From NCBI GenBank assembly GCA_947585865.1, contig CANPXH010000026.1, forward strand, positions 1-33,357: a stretch of 33,357 nt of DNA. Reading direction: 5' to 3'. The position numbers were made by a program, and so were the translations under genes. The notes under the pieces were generated by a model. That model had not been told where the DNA came from and made no database searches. It was given only the letters and a program-made list of their open reading frames with translations. Source of the DNA: an uncultured Clostridia bacterium. Lineage in GTDB: Bacteria > Bacillota > Clostridia > Lachnospirales > CAG-274. Each line of letters begins with the position of its first letter. Within the stretch, counting starts at the first letter, position 1. Shown here in pieces: positions 25,371 through 32,679 of this stretch.

Positions 25371-25432
25371 TATTGGTAGGTTCATCGTAAATTCGTTTTG
25401 TTTATGTTTTGCAACAGATATTTAAAAAAATA

Positions 25433-25461
25433 TTGCTTTTTTTACTTTTATAGGTTATTAT
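25433..25461 (+). promoter_or_regulatory. Likely efp promoter
   Basis: TTGCTT (25433-25438), 17 bases, TATTAT (25456-25461), about 30 bases before the efp start. An alternative -35/-10 pair (TTTACT/TATATA) overlaps it. Confidence 0.55.
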
Positions 25462-25493
25462 AGTATATATATGATTTACAAGGAGGATAAATT

Positions 25494-26057
25494 ATGATTT
25501 CTGCCGGTGAATTCAGAAACGGTGTTACTATGGAATATGAGGGCAACATCTATCAGATAATAGAATTCCAGCATGTTAAGCCCGGAAAGGGTGCTGCTTT
25601 CGTAAGAACAAAATTAAAGAATTTGGTATCAGGCGCTGTTGTTGAAAAAACATTCAGACCTACGGAAAAAATGCCAAGAGCCCATATCGACAGGAAGGAT
25701 ATGACCTATCTCTATGCAGATGGCGATCTCTATAACTTTATGGATGTTGAGACCTACGATCAAATTGCTCTTCCTGCAAGCGATGTAGGTGATACTCTTA
25801 AATATGTTAAGGAAAACGAAGTCGTTAAGGTACTCAGCTATCAAGGTAAGGTATTTGGCATAGAGCCGCCTACTATCGTAGAGCTTGCCATTGCCGCTAC
25901 CGAGCCCGGCGTTAAGGGAGATACCGCCACAGGCGCAACTAAGCCGGCTACTCTTGAAACCGGTGCTACGGTCAATGTTCCTTTGTTTATAAATGAGGGC
26001 GAGATAATCAAGATCGATACCAGAACAGGAGAATATTTGGGCAGAGTTAATAACTGA
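25494..26057 (+). CDS. efp: Elongation factor P
   Basis: EF-P binds the ribosome E site and relieves stalling at polyproline stretches. The 187-residue protein has the three-barrel layout: the N-terminal KOW-like domain with the tip loop PGKGAAFV, where Lys32 is the modification site, a middle OB domain ([20 protein letters not shown]) and the C-terminal OB domain ending [24 protein letters not shown] stands seven bases before ATG. It appears monocistronic, followed by strong terminators. Confidence 0.98.
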   Translation: MISAGEFRNGVTMEYEGNIYQIIEFQHVKPGKGAAFVRTKLKNLVSGAVVEKTFRPTEKMPRAHIDRKDMTYLYADGDLYNFMDVETYDQIALPASDVGDTLKYVKENEVVKVLSYQGKVFGIEPPTIVELAIAATEPGVKGDTATGATKPATLETGATVNVPLFINEGEIIKIDTRTGEYLGRVNN

Positions 26058-26172
26058 TGCCGTTACAGCATACGGGCCGTAAATAATATCGGCGGCGTGT
26101 CGATAAGATCGGCTTGTATAAGTATAAAAGGCTCTTTGTCAATATTTGGGATAACGCCGAATTAGGATCGAC

Positions 26173-26205
26173 TGACCACCTGTTATTTAGCGTAGCAGGT
26201 GGTTT
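26173..26205 (+). terminator. Terminator hairpin downstream of efp (first)
   Basis: ACCACCTG and CAGGTGGT form an 8-bp stem with a 13-base loop, followed by TTTCTTT. It is about 115 bases past the efp stop. Confidence 0.75.
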
Positions 26206-26231
26206 CTTTATGCAAATATATGTAAAAATCG

Positions 26232-26272
26232 GCTTGGAAGGTTGTATATCAGCCTTCCAAGCTTTTTGTCTT
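26232..26272 (+). terminator. Terminator downstream of efp (second)
   Basis: A 10-bp GC-rich stem GCTTGGAAGG with CCTTCCAAGC, followed by TTTTTGTCTTTT. It is a stronger terminator than the preceding one and gives a tandem stop. Confidence 0.88.
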
Positions 26273-26305
26273 TTGCCAAATTTTTTGCCTGCCCCCTGCG
26301 ATCCA

Positions 26306-26551
26306 TAACGCCCTGCCCATTTCAAACATCCCCATAAGTGTAAGCTTTCAGTAGGGTCGCAGCCAACGAGAACGCCTGCCCGCTTTAAACCTCCCCATAA
26401 GTGTAAGCTTTCGGTAGGGTCGCAGCCAACGAGAATGCCTGCCCGCTTCAAACCTCATCATAAGGGTAGCTTTCGGTAGGGTCGCAGCCAACGAAAACGC
26501 CTGCCCGATTTAAACCTCCCCTTCGTAAGGAGATGTCGGTAGGGTCGCATA
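26306..26551. repeat. 63-bp tandem repeat
   Basis: The unit containing GTAGGGTCGCAGCCAACGA recurs at 26351, 26414, 26476 and 26539 (periods 63, 62, 63). Copies differ by scattered changes and the last is truncated. On the minus strand the 63-base units would read a 21-residue repeat with VGCDPTESLHLWGGLKRAG, but a 62-base unit shifts the frame and no ribosome binding site precedes it. I therefore treat it as non-coding repeat DNA. Confidence 0.85.
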
Positions 26552-26557
26552 TCGATC

Positions 26558-26595
26558 CAAAAAAAAGAGATATCGCATTTTCTATGCGATATCTC
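26558..26595 (-). terminator. Terminator of the pectate lyase gene
   Basis: A 12-bp perfect stem GAGATATCGCAT with ATGCGATATCTC and a 5-base loop, followed on the minus strand by nine T residues. T residues on the other side (26597-26602) let it work in both directions. Confidence 0.93.
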
Positions 26596-26621
26596 CTTTT
26601 TATTCATCTTTATTCATCTGC

Positions 26622-28751
26622 CTAAAATACAGGACAAAGTTTTATACCCGGCGTCTTGTCATTATAAACGAAGCTGTATATCTCATCCCTATAGTTATGC
26701 ACTGCTTCCTTGAGTCTTGCTTGCTCATTGGAGGAAGGCGTTGTGATATCAAGGTTCTTCTGAGTATCGGCCTGTCCGCCGCCGAAGCTCAGCGCCGTAC
26801 CCTTTTGGGAGAGAGCGGTCATCTTATCCATCCAGTAGTTCTGCTGATTGTCAAAGCTTAAGCCGTTTATAATATCGAAGCGAGCTGAGCCGCCGTTTTG
26901 GTCATAGCCCTTTGCGGGAGACTGATGAGCATTGTCCACATGGTCGAAGGCAATACAGTTCTCGATATATCTGTAAGAAGAATCGGGAGTCTGAGCTGAG
27001 CCGAACTTGAATCCGTTGGGATTGCCGCCCCATGCATCTGAAAGAAGCTGCTCATAAGTCCTTGTTCTGCCGCCGTAAAGCTTTATTGTAACCTTGGGCC
27101 ATGTGCTTACCTGCTTGGCGTTGAACTTAGCCTCAAAATTCGGATCCTCTCTTAATATCTGCTCAACATAAAGTAAGTTCTTGTCAAGAGGGAAGCCGTT
27201 CTTATAATCGTATTCTCCTGTGAATACATTGGGATTGCCGTTGTTCCATGCAAGACACTCTATATAGTATATGTTTCCCACGTAAGGTGAGGATTCATAG
27301 CTATCCCATCCGTCATCACTGTTTTCCCATGCACGGCAGCTATAGAAATATATATTTGTGCCGCAGCCGAGCTTTGGTGAGAAACCGTCTGCATCATCGC
27401 CGCACTTGTTTACTATATCTCCGTTTCTGTAGCTGTCCACACCTATGAATGTAATGTCGTGAGTGCCGTTTGTCATTGAGATACCTGAGTTGTTGTTGTA
27501 TCTGAATATACAGTTTTTAAAGAAGCAGTCGCTTGCGGCGGTGCTGCTGTTCTTTATTCTGATACCGCAGTCCGGAGCTTTTTCCACGATCACATTTTCA
27601 AAGGAATATCCGCTGCCGGATATCCTTATTCCCGTAACGCCTTCGCCTGTGGATGTAACACTGTCTCTGTACTTTGTAAAGTCAAGGCTGGGTATAGTGC
27701 CGTCAGGCTGCACAACGCCTATTATGTTTACATTGGCGTTTCTGTTGTCGAGCCTTAAGGATTCGGAACACTCTATATCCTTCATAATGTATATATCCAC
27801 ATTCGTCCTTGAAAGAGCGGATTTAAGCTCGCTTAAATTACTTACCTCGACCCTGCTGCCCGTAGTGGTTATCTCAGAGGGTACTTCGGGAATGCTCGGC
27901 TTTACATATTCTGTCGTAGTCTCCGTAGGCATTTCCACATTGGGGTCGAACGTTATCCTTATCTCACGTATATCCAAGTGATTGTCTGCGGTTATCTTAT
28001 ATGTACCTGCGCTCAGATGCGCACCGTAGAGCTTTTCCACATAGTCCACATTCATTTCATAGCCTATGCTCTTGCTGTATCCGTTACCTGAAAGGGATAT
28101 CTTTCTTGTGCCGGAGGTAGTGGTGCTGGCATGCTTTGCCGTAATATACACATTGGCTCCTTCCGCCACTTTAAATTCGATACTGTTATTTGGAGTTAAT
28201 CTTATTCTCGGCTCAGCGCTGCTGTCCTTCGGCGGCGGGAATTCTCCGTTCTTTGTAAAATATGTGTCTGTGTCAAAGCTGTTCACATCCATTGTATGGT
28301 CGCTGCGTATAACGCCGTCTAAAGGAGCGGCCGTTGTGTTTTCGGTAGGCGGCTCCGTTGTGGGCTGAGTTTGCGGCTCTGTTGTGGGCTGAGTTTGCGG
28401 CTCCGTTACAGGCTGTGTTTGCGGCTCCGTTACAGGCTGTGTAGGCGGCTCTGTTGTTGGCTCTGAAGGAGCATCATTTTCGGCAGGAGCTTTAAAGCTG
28501 CCATCCAGCACCTTTTGAAGTATGTATGCCACATCGGCAGTATCTATGCTGCCGCTGCTGTCCATATCCAAAATACGTTCAAAATCGTCTGCCGCAGGGG
28601 TTTTACTTCTGTTCAGGGTATAGGCAAATGCTGCCTTTACATCGTCTGCCGTTACTTTTCCGTCGCCGTTTGCATCACCGAAGTCTATGGCAAACACAGA
28701 TGATGTCATAACAAGTGACAGACAAAGCACAGCGCTTATTATTTTTTTCAT
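26622..28751 (-). CDS. Secreted dockerin-containing pectate lyase (PL9-like)
   Basis: A 709-residue exported enzyme. Residues 1-21 are a signal peptide. Residues about 23-87 form a type I dockerin with two calcium loops (DANGDGKVTADD, 26-37; DMDSSGSIDTAD, 62-73). A Pro/Thr/Gln linker (about 95-142) is encoded by 24-bp tandem repeats. Residues about 145-275 look like a beta-sandwich carbohydrate-binding module. Residues about 300-709 form a parallel beta-helix with CGDDADGFSPK, NIYFYSCRAWENSDDGWDSY and IENCIAFDHVDN, the calcium-binding pattern of family 9 pectate lyases, which cleave polygalacturonate by beta-elimination. The dockerin implies attachment to a cohesin scaffold, and it is N-terminal, which is less usual. 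It has its own promoter and terminator. Confidence 0.93.
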   Translation of the reverse strand: MKKIISAVLCLSLVMTSSVFAIDFGDANGDGKVTADDVKAAFAYTLNRSKTPAADDFERILDMDSSGSIDTADVAYILQKVLDGSFKAPAENDAPSEPTTEPPTQPVTEPQTQPVTEPQTQPTTEPQTQPTTEPPTENTTAAPLDGVIRSDHTMDVNSFDTDTYFTKNGEFPPPKDSSAEPRIRLTPNNSIEFKVAEGANVYITAKHASTTTSGTRKISLSGNGYSKSIGYEMNVDYVEKLYGAHLSAGTYKITADNHLDIREIRITFDPNVEMPTETTTEYVKPSIPEVPSEITTTGSRVEVSNLSELKSALSRTNVDIYIMKDIECSESLRLDNRNANVNIIGVVQPDGTIPSLDFTKYRDSVTSTGEGVTGIRISGSGYSFENVIVEKAPDCGIRIKNSSTAASDCFFKNCIFRYNNNSGISMTNGTHDITFIGVDSYRNGDIVNKCGDDADGFSPKLGCGTNIYFYSCRAWENSDDGWDSYESSPYVGNIYYIECLAWNNGNPNVFTGEYDYKNGFPLDKNLLYVEQILREDPNFEAKFNAKQVSTWPKVTIKLYGGRTRTYEQLLSDAWGGNPNGFKFGSAQTPDSSYRYIENCIAFDHVDNAHQSPAKGYDQNGGSARFDIINGLSFDNQQNYWMDKMTALSQKGTALSFGGGQADTQKNLDITTPSSNEQARLKEAVHNYRDEIYSFVYNDKTPGIKLCPVF
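28357..28452 (-). repeat. 24-bp tandem repeat encoding the linker
   Basis: Four 24-base units (28357, 28381, 28405, 28429) encode the octapeptide repeat EPQTQPVT/EPQTQPTT in the pectate lyase linker. Being in frame, copy-number changes would lengthen or shorten the tether without breaking the gene. Confidence 0.92.
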
Positions 28752-28787
28752 AATAACATCTTTCCTCCTTTTTTATTGTTTAAGTAC

Positions 28788-28817
28788 AGTATAGCATATA
28801 TCACCTCTTAAGTGCAA
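28788..28817 (-). promoter_or_regulatory. Promoter of the pectate lyase gene
   Basis: On the minus strand -35 TTGCAC (28817-28812), 18 bases, -10 TATACT (28793-28788), about 37 bases before the start. No obvious operator palindrome or catabolite-response element was seen. Confidence 0.65.
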
Positions 28818-28913
28818 TAATAATTAAGAGCAAGTTGGGAAGTATTTTTTTACATCGGCGCAAACGGCCCGAAAAGCCGTAAAAACACAGAAGATACTTT
28901 AAAGGCCCTTTGT

Positions 28914-29726
28914 CTATCTGAAATCGCCCCTTATCTCCCTTACGTCGTTTACTATTATAAAAGCGCCGGGATCTATGCTTTCGGCAAGGGTCTTCAGCTT
29001 TACTATCTGCCTTGCGGATACCACCATGAGCACAAGACCTTTTTCCCTGTCGGTGTACATCCCTTTGCAATTTATATAGGTAGCGCCTCTTTTCAGGGCG
29101 GTCATCATCTGCCTGCCTATCATATCGCTTTTTTCCGATATTATAAAGACCGCCTTTGCATAGTCCACACCGCCGAGTATAACGTCTATCACCTTTGTCA
29201 AAACATATACCGTCACCACGGCATACATAGCAGGAGTCAGCCCCAGCACAAAAGCGCCGCCCAGTATTATACACACATCCAGCACAAGCATTATCCTGCT
29301 AATGGAAAATGCCGGATAATATCTGTGTATAAGCCTTGCGGCAAGGTCGCTGCCCCCTGTCGTGGCGCCGAAGCGGAACACCAGCCCCAGGCCTGTTCCC
29401 GTGAGTATGCCGCCGAATACCGCTGAAAGCACAATATCCGTATCCACCGGAGGTATTACCTTTGTTGCCTCAAGGGCAAGAGATAAAAGAAGGGTGGCGT
29501 AGAGTGTGTCCTTTACGAACGAAAAGCCCATAAGGCGCAATGCTATTATAAGCAAAGGTGCATTTATAACAAGGTTTGTAATAGACATAGGTATGCCCCA
29601 CAGGCTCTCCGATATCACGGCTATGCCCGTAGCTCCGCCTATAACAAGAGAACAAGGCTCCAAAAATGAGTTCAAGCCTATTGCCATGACTGTCACACCC
29701 AGTATTATACTCAGCCATTTAATCAT
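28914..29726 (-). CDS. YitT family membrane protein (DUF161/DUF2179)
   Basis: A 270-residue protein with five or six membrane segments in the first two thirds. It begins MIKWLSIILGVTVMAIGLNS, with the conserved GGATGIAVI and RFGATTGGSDLAARLIHRYY motifs. The C-terminal soluble DUF2179 domain (about 200-270) has KAVFIISEKSDMIGRQMMTA and ends INDVREI-like VNDVREIRGDF. Family function is not established; transport roles have been proposed. I chose the ATG at 29726 because AAGGA lies nine bases upstream. The ATG at 29735 directly abuts that site. Confidence 0.92.
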   Translation of the reverse strand: MIKWLSIILGVTVMAIGLNSFLEPCSLVIGGATGIAVISESLWGIPMSITNLVINAPLLIIALRLMGFSFVKDTLYATLLLSLALEATKVIPPVDTDIVLSAVFGGILTGTGLGLVFRFGATTGGSDLAARLIHRYYPAFSISRIMLVLDVCIILGGAFVLGLTPAMYAVVTVYVLTKVIDVILGGVDYAKAVFIISEKSDMIGRQMMTALKRGATYINCKGMYTDREKGLVLMVVSARQIVKLKTLAESIDPGAFIIVNDVREIRGDFR

Positions 29727-29826
29727 AGTGTACATTCCTTTTGTTAAAAATTTAATACGGTCACAGGTTTAATTTATCCAAATATTACAAATCTATAACA
29801 AATAAGGTGAAAATTAAAATTTTTTC

Positions 29827-29855
29827 TTGACTATGATGAATATTTAATATATACT
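29827..29855 (+). promoter_or_regulatory. rpmH operon promoter
   Basis: TTGACT (29827-29832), 17 bases, TATACT (29850-29855), about 60 bases before the rpmH ATG. A one-mismatch DnaA-box match TTATCCAAA lies slightly upstream near 29777. Confidence 0.85.
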
Positions 29856-29915
29856 AGGACTAGTGCTTGATTTGACTTTAAGTAAAAGAATAGATATGAG
29901 GGAGGTGCTTTTGAC

Positions 29916-30050
29916 ATGAAGATGACATTCCAGCCAAAGAAGAGACAGAGAAGCAAGGTACATGGCTTCAGAAAAAGAATGAGCACTGCCAACGGCAGAA
30001 AGGTAATACTTGCAAGACGCAGAAAAGGCAGAAAGGTTTTATCTGCATAA
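29916..30050 (+). CDS. rpmH: 50S ribosomal protein L34
   Basis: A 44-residue, very basic protein: [20 protein letters not shown] followed by [20 protein letters not shown] and VLSA. This is the classic L34 sequence of the large ribosomal subunit, at normal length. GGGAGGTG stands before the ATG. It opens the rpmH-rnpA-yidD-yidC-jag cluster conserved near bacterial origins. Unusually, dnaA is not the divergent neighbour; a YitT gene is. Confidence 0.98.
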   Translation: MKMTFQPKKRQRSKVHGFRKRMSTANGRKVILARRRKGRKVLSA

Positions 30051-30106
30051 TCAGGAAGCCCGCTTATAAAGTGGGCTTTAGTGTTATTGTGAAGAGGGGA
30101 AACGCT

Positions 30107-30448
30107 ATGGAATTTACTCAATCCCTTAAGAAAAACTACCAGTTCAGATTTGTATACAGCAGAGGTCGTTCCATAGCCAACAGGCTTCTTGTCATGTATG
30201 CAGTGAGGAACAGTCTCAGCGCCAACAGATACGGCATATCCGTAAGCAAAAAGGTAGGCAACAGCGTTGTGCGCAGCAGGATAACAAGGCTGCTCAGAGA
30301 GAGCTACAGACTGAACGAAAATAAATTGGAAAGAGGCTATGACATCGTAGTCATTGCCAGAGCAAGTGCAAAGGATGCCGCCTACAGAGAAATAGAAAGC
30401 GCTCTTTTGCATCTTTTAAAAAAACAGAGATTGTTGAAAGAAGGATAA
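30107..30448 (+). CDS. rnpA: Ribonuclease P protein component
   Basis: The protein subunit of RNase P, which matures tRNA 5' ends. It has 113 residues from the ATG ([20 protein letters not shown]) preceded by GAGGGG. A longer start at 30071 would lie in the hairpin after rpmH. The conserved basic helix [20 protein letters not shown] then RLLRESYR binds the RNA subunit. A short stem (AGCCC/GGGCT, 30056-30080) lies between rpmH and rnpA and may tune their ratio. Confidence 0.97.
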   Translation: MEFTQSLKKNYQFRFVYSRGRSIANRLLVMYAVRNSLSANRYGISVSKKVGNSVVRSRITRLLRESYRLNENKLERGYDIVVIARASAKDAAYREIESALLHLLKKQRLLKEG

Positions 30449-30450
30449 CT

Positions 30451-30660
30451 TTGAAGCAGACGGCACTGTTTTTAATAAGCTTTTACAGAAGGTATATTAC
30501 ACCGCTTACTCCCGGGAGATGTAGATTTGAACCGACGTGCTCTGCCTATGCCTATGAGGCTTTTGAGAAGTACGGATTTTGCAAAGGGCTGTATCTGAGT
30601 GTAAAGAGAATTTTAAAATGTCATCCCCTGCACAAAGGGGGATATGACCCTGTGCCATAA
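30451..30660 (+). CDS. yidD: Membrane protein insertion efficiency factor YidD
   Basis: A 69-residue protein with [32 protein letters not shown] and [16 protein letters not shown], the full YidD signature with its conserved cysteines. It assists insertion of membrane proteins with YidC. It begins with TTG two bases after the rnpA stop, with AAGGA in the end of rnpA. The low-efficiency start and overlap suggest translational coupling. Confidence 0.96.
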   Translation: MKQTALFLISFYRRYITPLTPGRCRFEPTCSAYAYEAFEKYGFCKGLYLSVKRILKCHPLHKGGYDPVP

Positions 30661-30674
30661 AGGAGGATATCAGC

Positions 30675-31706
30675 TTGAGTATGTTAGTTGTTGCCCGTAA
30701 CGTCATGAAGGATCCGGGCATTATCGTAGGCCCCATATCTTGGATATTGGGTCAAGTGATCAATATTTTCTTTTCCATTATATATAAGCTGGGCATTCAC
30801 GCCAATGCCTTGGGCATATCTATTATTTTGCTGACTATTTTTACTCGACTTTTGATGACGCCTATAGCATATAAGCAGCAAAAGTCTATGTTCAAGATGC
30901 AAGCTCTTGCGCCGGAGCTCAGAAAAATACAGGAAAAATACAAGGATTCCCAGACCGATCCCGAAGTTGCAAGAAAAATGCAGATGGAGACTCAAAAGCT
31001 CTATCAGGAGAACGACTGCTCTCCCTTCAGCGGATGTCTGCCTATGTTCATACAGCTTCCCATTTTCTTTGGTCTGTACCACGTAATGCAGAATCCTTTT
31101 AAGTATATCGATATAATCAACCAGATATATACCGCCTTTTCAACAGAGGTGCTTACCGTTGCCGCTGCCAACGACACAGTAAGGAACCTTGTGCTGCATT
31201 TCGGCGAGCTGTGCAAAATACCTGACGGCACTCAAATAATACCGGCAGTGTTCAACAGAATAATAAATGTGCTGGAGCCAAGCGATGTTACGCAGCTTCT
31301 CGATGCCATAAATTCATCTACCCTTAAGGATATTTATGAACAGAAGGTGGCGGTGGAATATTTCTTGGGTCTCAACCTTACCGAGACCATAGGCTTTTCG
31401 CTTAGTCCAAAGCTTATTATTCCCATACTTTCAGGTGCTACCACGTATCTGTCCTCATGGCTGATGCAAAGGAAAAACCCCACTACGGATCCTGCCATGA
31501 AGAGCCAGCAAAGGATAATGAACATAACCATGCCTCTTATGATGGCTTGGATCACTGTTTCCTTGCCGGGTGGTATTGGTATATACTGGATAACCTCAAA
31601 TATTTTTATGGTGCTTCAGCAAATGATACTGAACAGACATTTTTCAAAATCAGGTGCTCTTGAAATAGTAGTGCCGAAGACAAAAAAGGGAGGCAAAAAG
31701 AAATGA
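30675..31706 (+). CDS. yidC: Membrane protein insertase YidC/OxaA
   Basis: A 343-residue insertase of the Gram-positive type (no large periplasmic domain). The first membrane segment is about 22-38. The conserved groove arginine is Arg58 in IFTRLLMTPIAYKQQ. A cytosolic hairpin (LRKIQEKYKDSQTDPEVARK) follows, then LPMFIQLPIFFGLYHVM and later segments around 245-310, and a Lys-rich tail. Between segments the loop (about 150-235) is longer than in Bacillus homologues. The start is TTG after AAGGAGG; an ATG two codons on is possible. It lacks the lipobox seen in many YidC1 proteins. Confidence 0.95.
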   Translation: MSMLVVARNVMKDPGIIVGPISWILGQVINIFFSIIYKLGIHANALGISIILLTIFTRLLMTPIAYKQQKSMFKMQALAPELRKIQEKYKDSQTDPEVARKMQMETQKLYQENDCSPFSGCLPMFIQLPIFFGLYHVMQNPFKYIDIINQIYTAFSTEVLTVAAANDTVRNLVLHFGELCKIPDGTQIIPAVFNRIINVLEPSDVTQLLDAINSSTLKDIYEQKVAVEYFLGLNLTETIGFSLSPKLIIPILSGATTYLSSWLMQRKNPTTDPAMKSQQRIMNITMPLMMAWITVSLPGGIGIYWITSNIFMVLQQMILNRHFSKSGALEIVVPKTKKGGKKK

Positions 31707-32614
31707 AATATGTAGAATTTACAGGCAAAAGCCTAAATGAGGCCGTGGATAAGGCGCATTATGAGCTTGAACTGGACTACAGTGATATAAATTATGAGGT
31801 GCTTGAAGAAGCAAGCAAGGGCTTTTTGGGCATTGGCGCCAAGCCTGCCAGGATAAGAGTCGAACTGGAGGAGGAAGAGGATAAGGCTCCCTCAAAGGCC
31901 GAGAATATCCAAAAGCACGAACAAAAGCACGAACCCAAGAAAGAACACAAAACATATGACAGGCCAAAAAAGGCGGAAAGACATGACAAGCCTGCCCAGG
32001 AGGTAAAGGCAGAACCTGCAAAGACAGAGGAAATAAAGAACGAAAAAGCAGAGAACGAAACAACACCTACACCTGTGCGTGATCAGGAATCCGAAGAGAT
32101 ACAAAGCCAAAGAGCAAGCCTTACCGAAGAGGACAAGGCTGTAATAATCAATTCAGCTCTTGATTTCCTTCGCTCTGTATTCGGACAGATGGGCATGGAT
32201 GTTAAGCTTGATGTTACATTTGATGACAACAAACACCTTTTCATAAATATGGAAGGCGAAGATATGGGTACTGTAATAGGCAAAAGAGGTCAGACTCTCG
32301 ACAGTCTCCAGTATCTTACCAATCTTGTGGTAAACAAGGGAGAATATCCTTATATGAACGTTACCCTCGATACGGAAGACTACAGAGCCAAGAGGAAAAA
32401 AACTCTTGAGTCTCTTGCATTTAATTTGGCCAAAAAAGCTAAGCACAACAGAAGGAACGTTACTCTTGAGCCTATGAATCCCTACGAGAGAAGAATAATA
32501 CACGCTACGCTGCAAAATGACCGTTACGTTACTACCTACAGCGAAGGCGTTGAACCATACAGATATGTTGTTATAGCCTTGAAGAGCAATTATAACAGAA
32601 AAAGTAATTATTAA
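31703..32614 (+). CDS. jag: RNA-binding protein Jag/KhpB
   Basis: A 303-residue RNA-binding protein that overlaps yidC by four bases (ATGA). The Jag-N domain (1-52, with GFLGIGAKPARIRV) is followed by a highly charged Lys/Glu linker (about 55-140). A KH domain has the GxxG loop GKRG (193-196) in VIGKRGQTLDSLQYL, and an R3H domain (about 225-292) has NPYERRIIHATL. In Gram-positives, with KhpA, it binds many RNAs and affects cell elongation and division. It is usually followed by mnmE-mnmG; here a terminator and repeats follow instead. Confidence 0.95.
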   Translation: MKYVEFTGKSLNEAVDKAHYELELDYSDINYEVLEEASKGFLGIGAKPARIRVELEEEEDKAPSKAENIQKHEQKHEPKKEHKTYDRPKKAERHDKPAQEVKAEPAKTEEIKNEKAENETTPTPVRDQESEEIQSQRASLTEEDKAVIINSALDFLRSVFGQMGMDVKLDVTFDDNKHLFINMEGEDMGTVIGKRGQTLDSLQYLTNLVVNKGEYPYMNVTLDTEDYRAKRKKTLESLAFNLAKKAKHNRRNVTLEPMNPYERRIIHATLQNDRYVTTYSEGVEPYRYVVIALKSNYNRKSNY

Positions 32615-32621
32615 TGCAAAT

Positions 32622-32652
32622 AAAAGGCATAGGCGTGAGCCTGTGCCTTTTT
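32622..32652 (+). terminator. Terminator of the rpmH-jag operon
   Basis: AAAAGGCAxAGGC with GCCTxTGCCTTTT forms a stem with one mismatch and a GTGA loop, followed by a T-run. It lies eight bases after the jag stop. Confidence 0.92.
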
Positions 32653-32679
32653 GTTAGATTTTTCTTTGCGACATTATTT

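Noticed and set aside
26047..26451. A 134-codon minus frame with a 21-residue repeat
   Set aside because: It is the translation of tandem repeat and terminator DNA, overlaps efp's end, and has no ribosome binding site; frame is broken by a 62-base unit.
26306..26551. CRISPR array
   Set aside because: The whole 63-base unit is repeated with no variable spacers, units vary throughout, and no cas genes are present. The 106-bp and 110-bp tandem units fail for the same reason.
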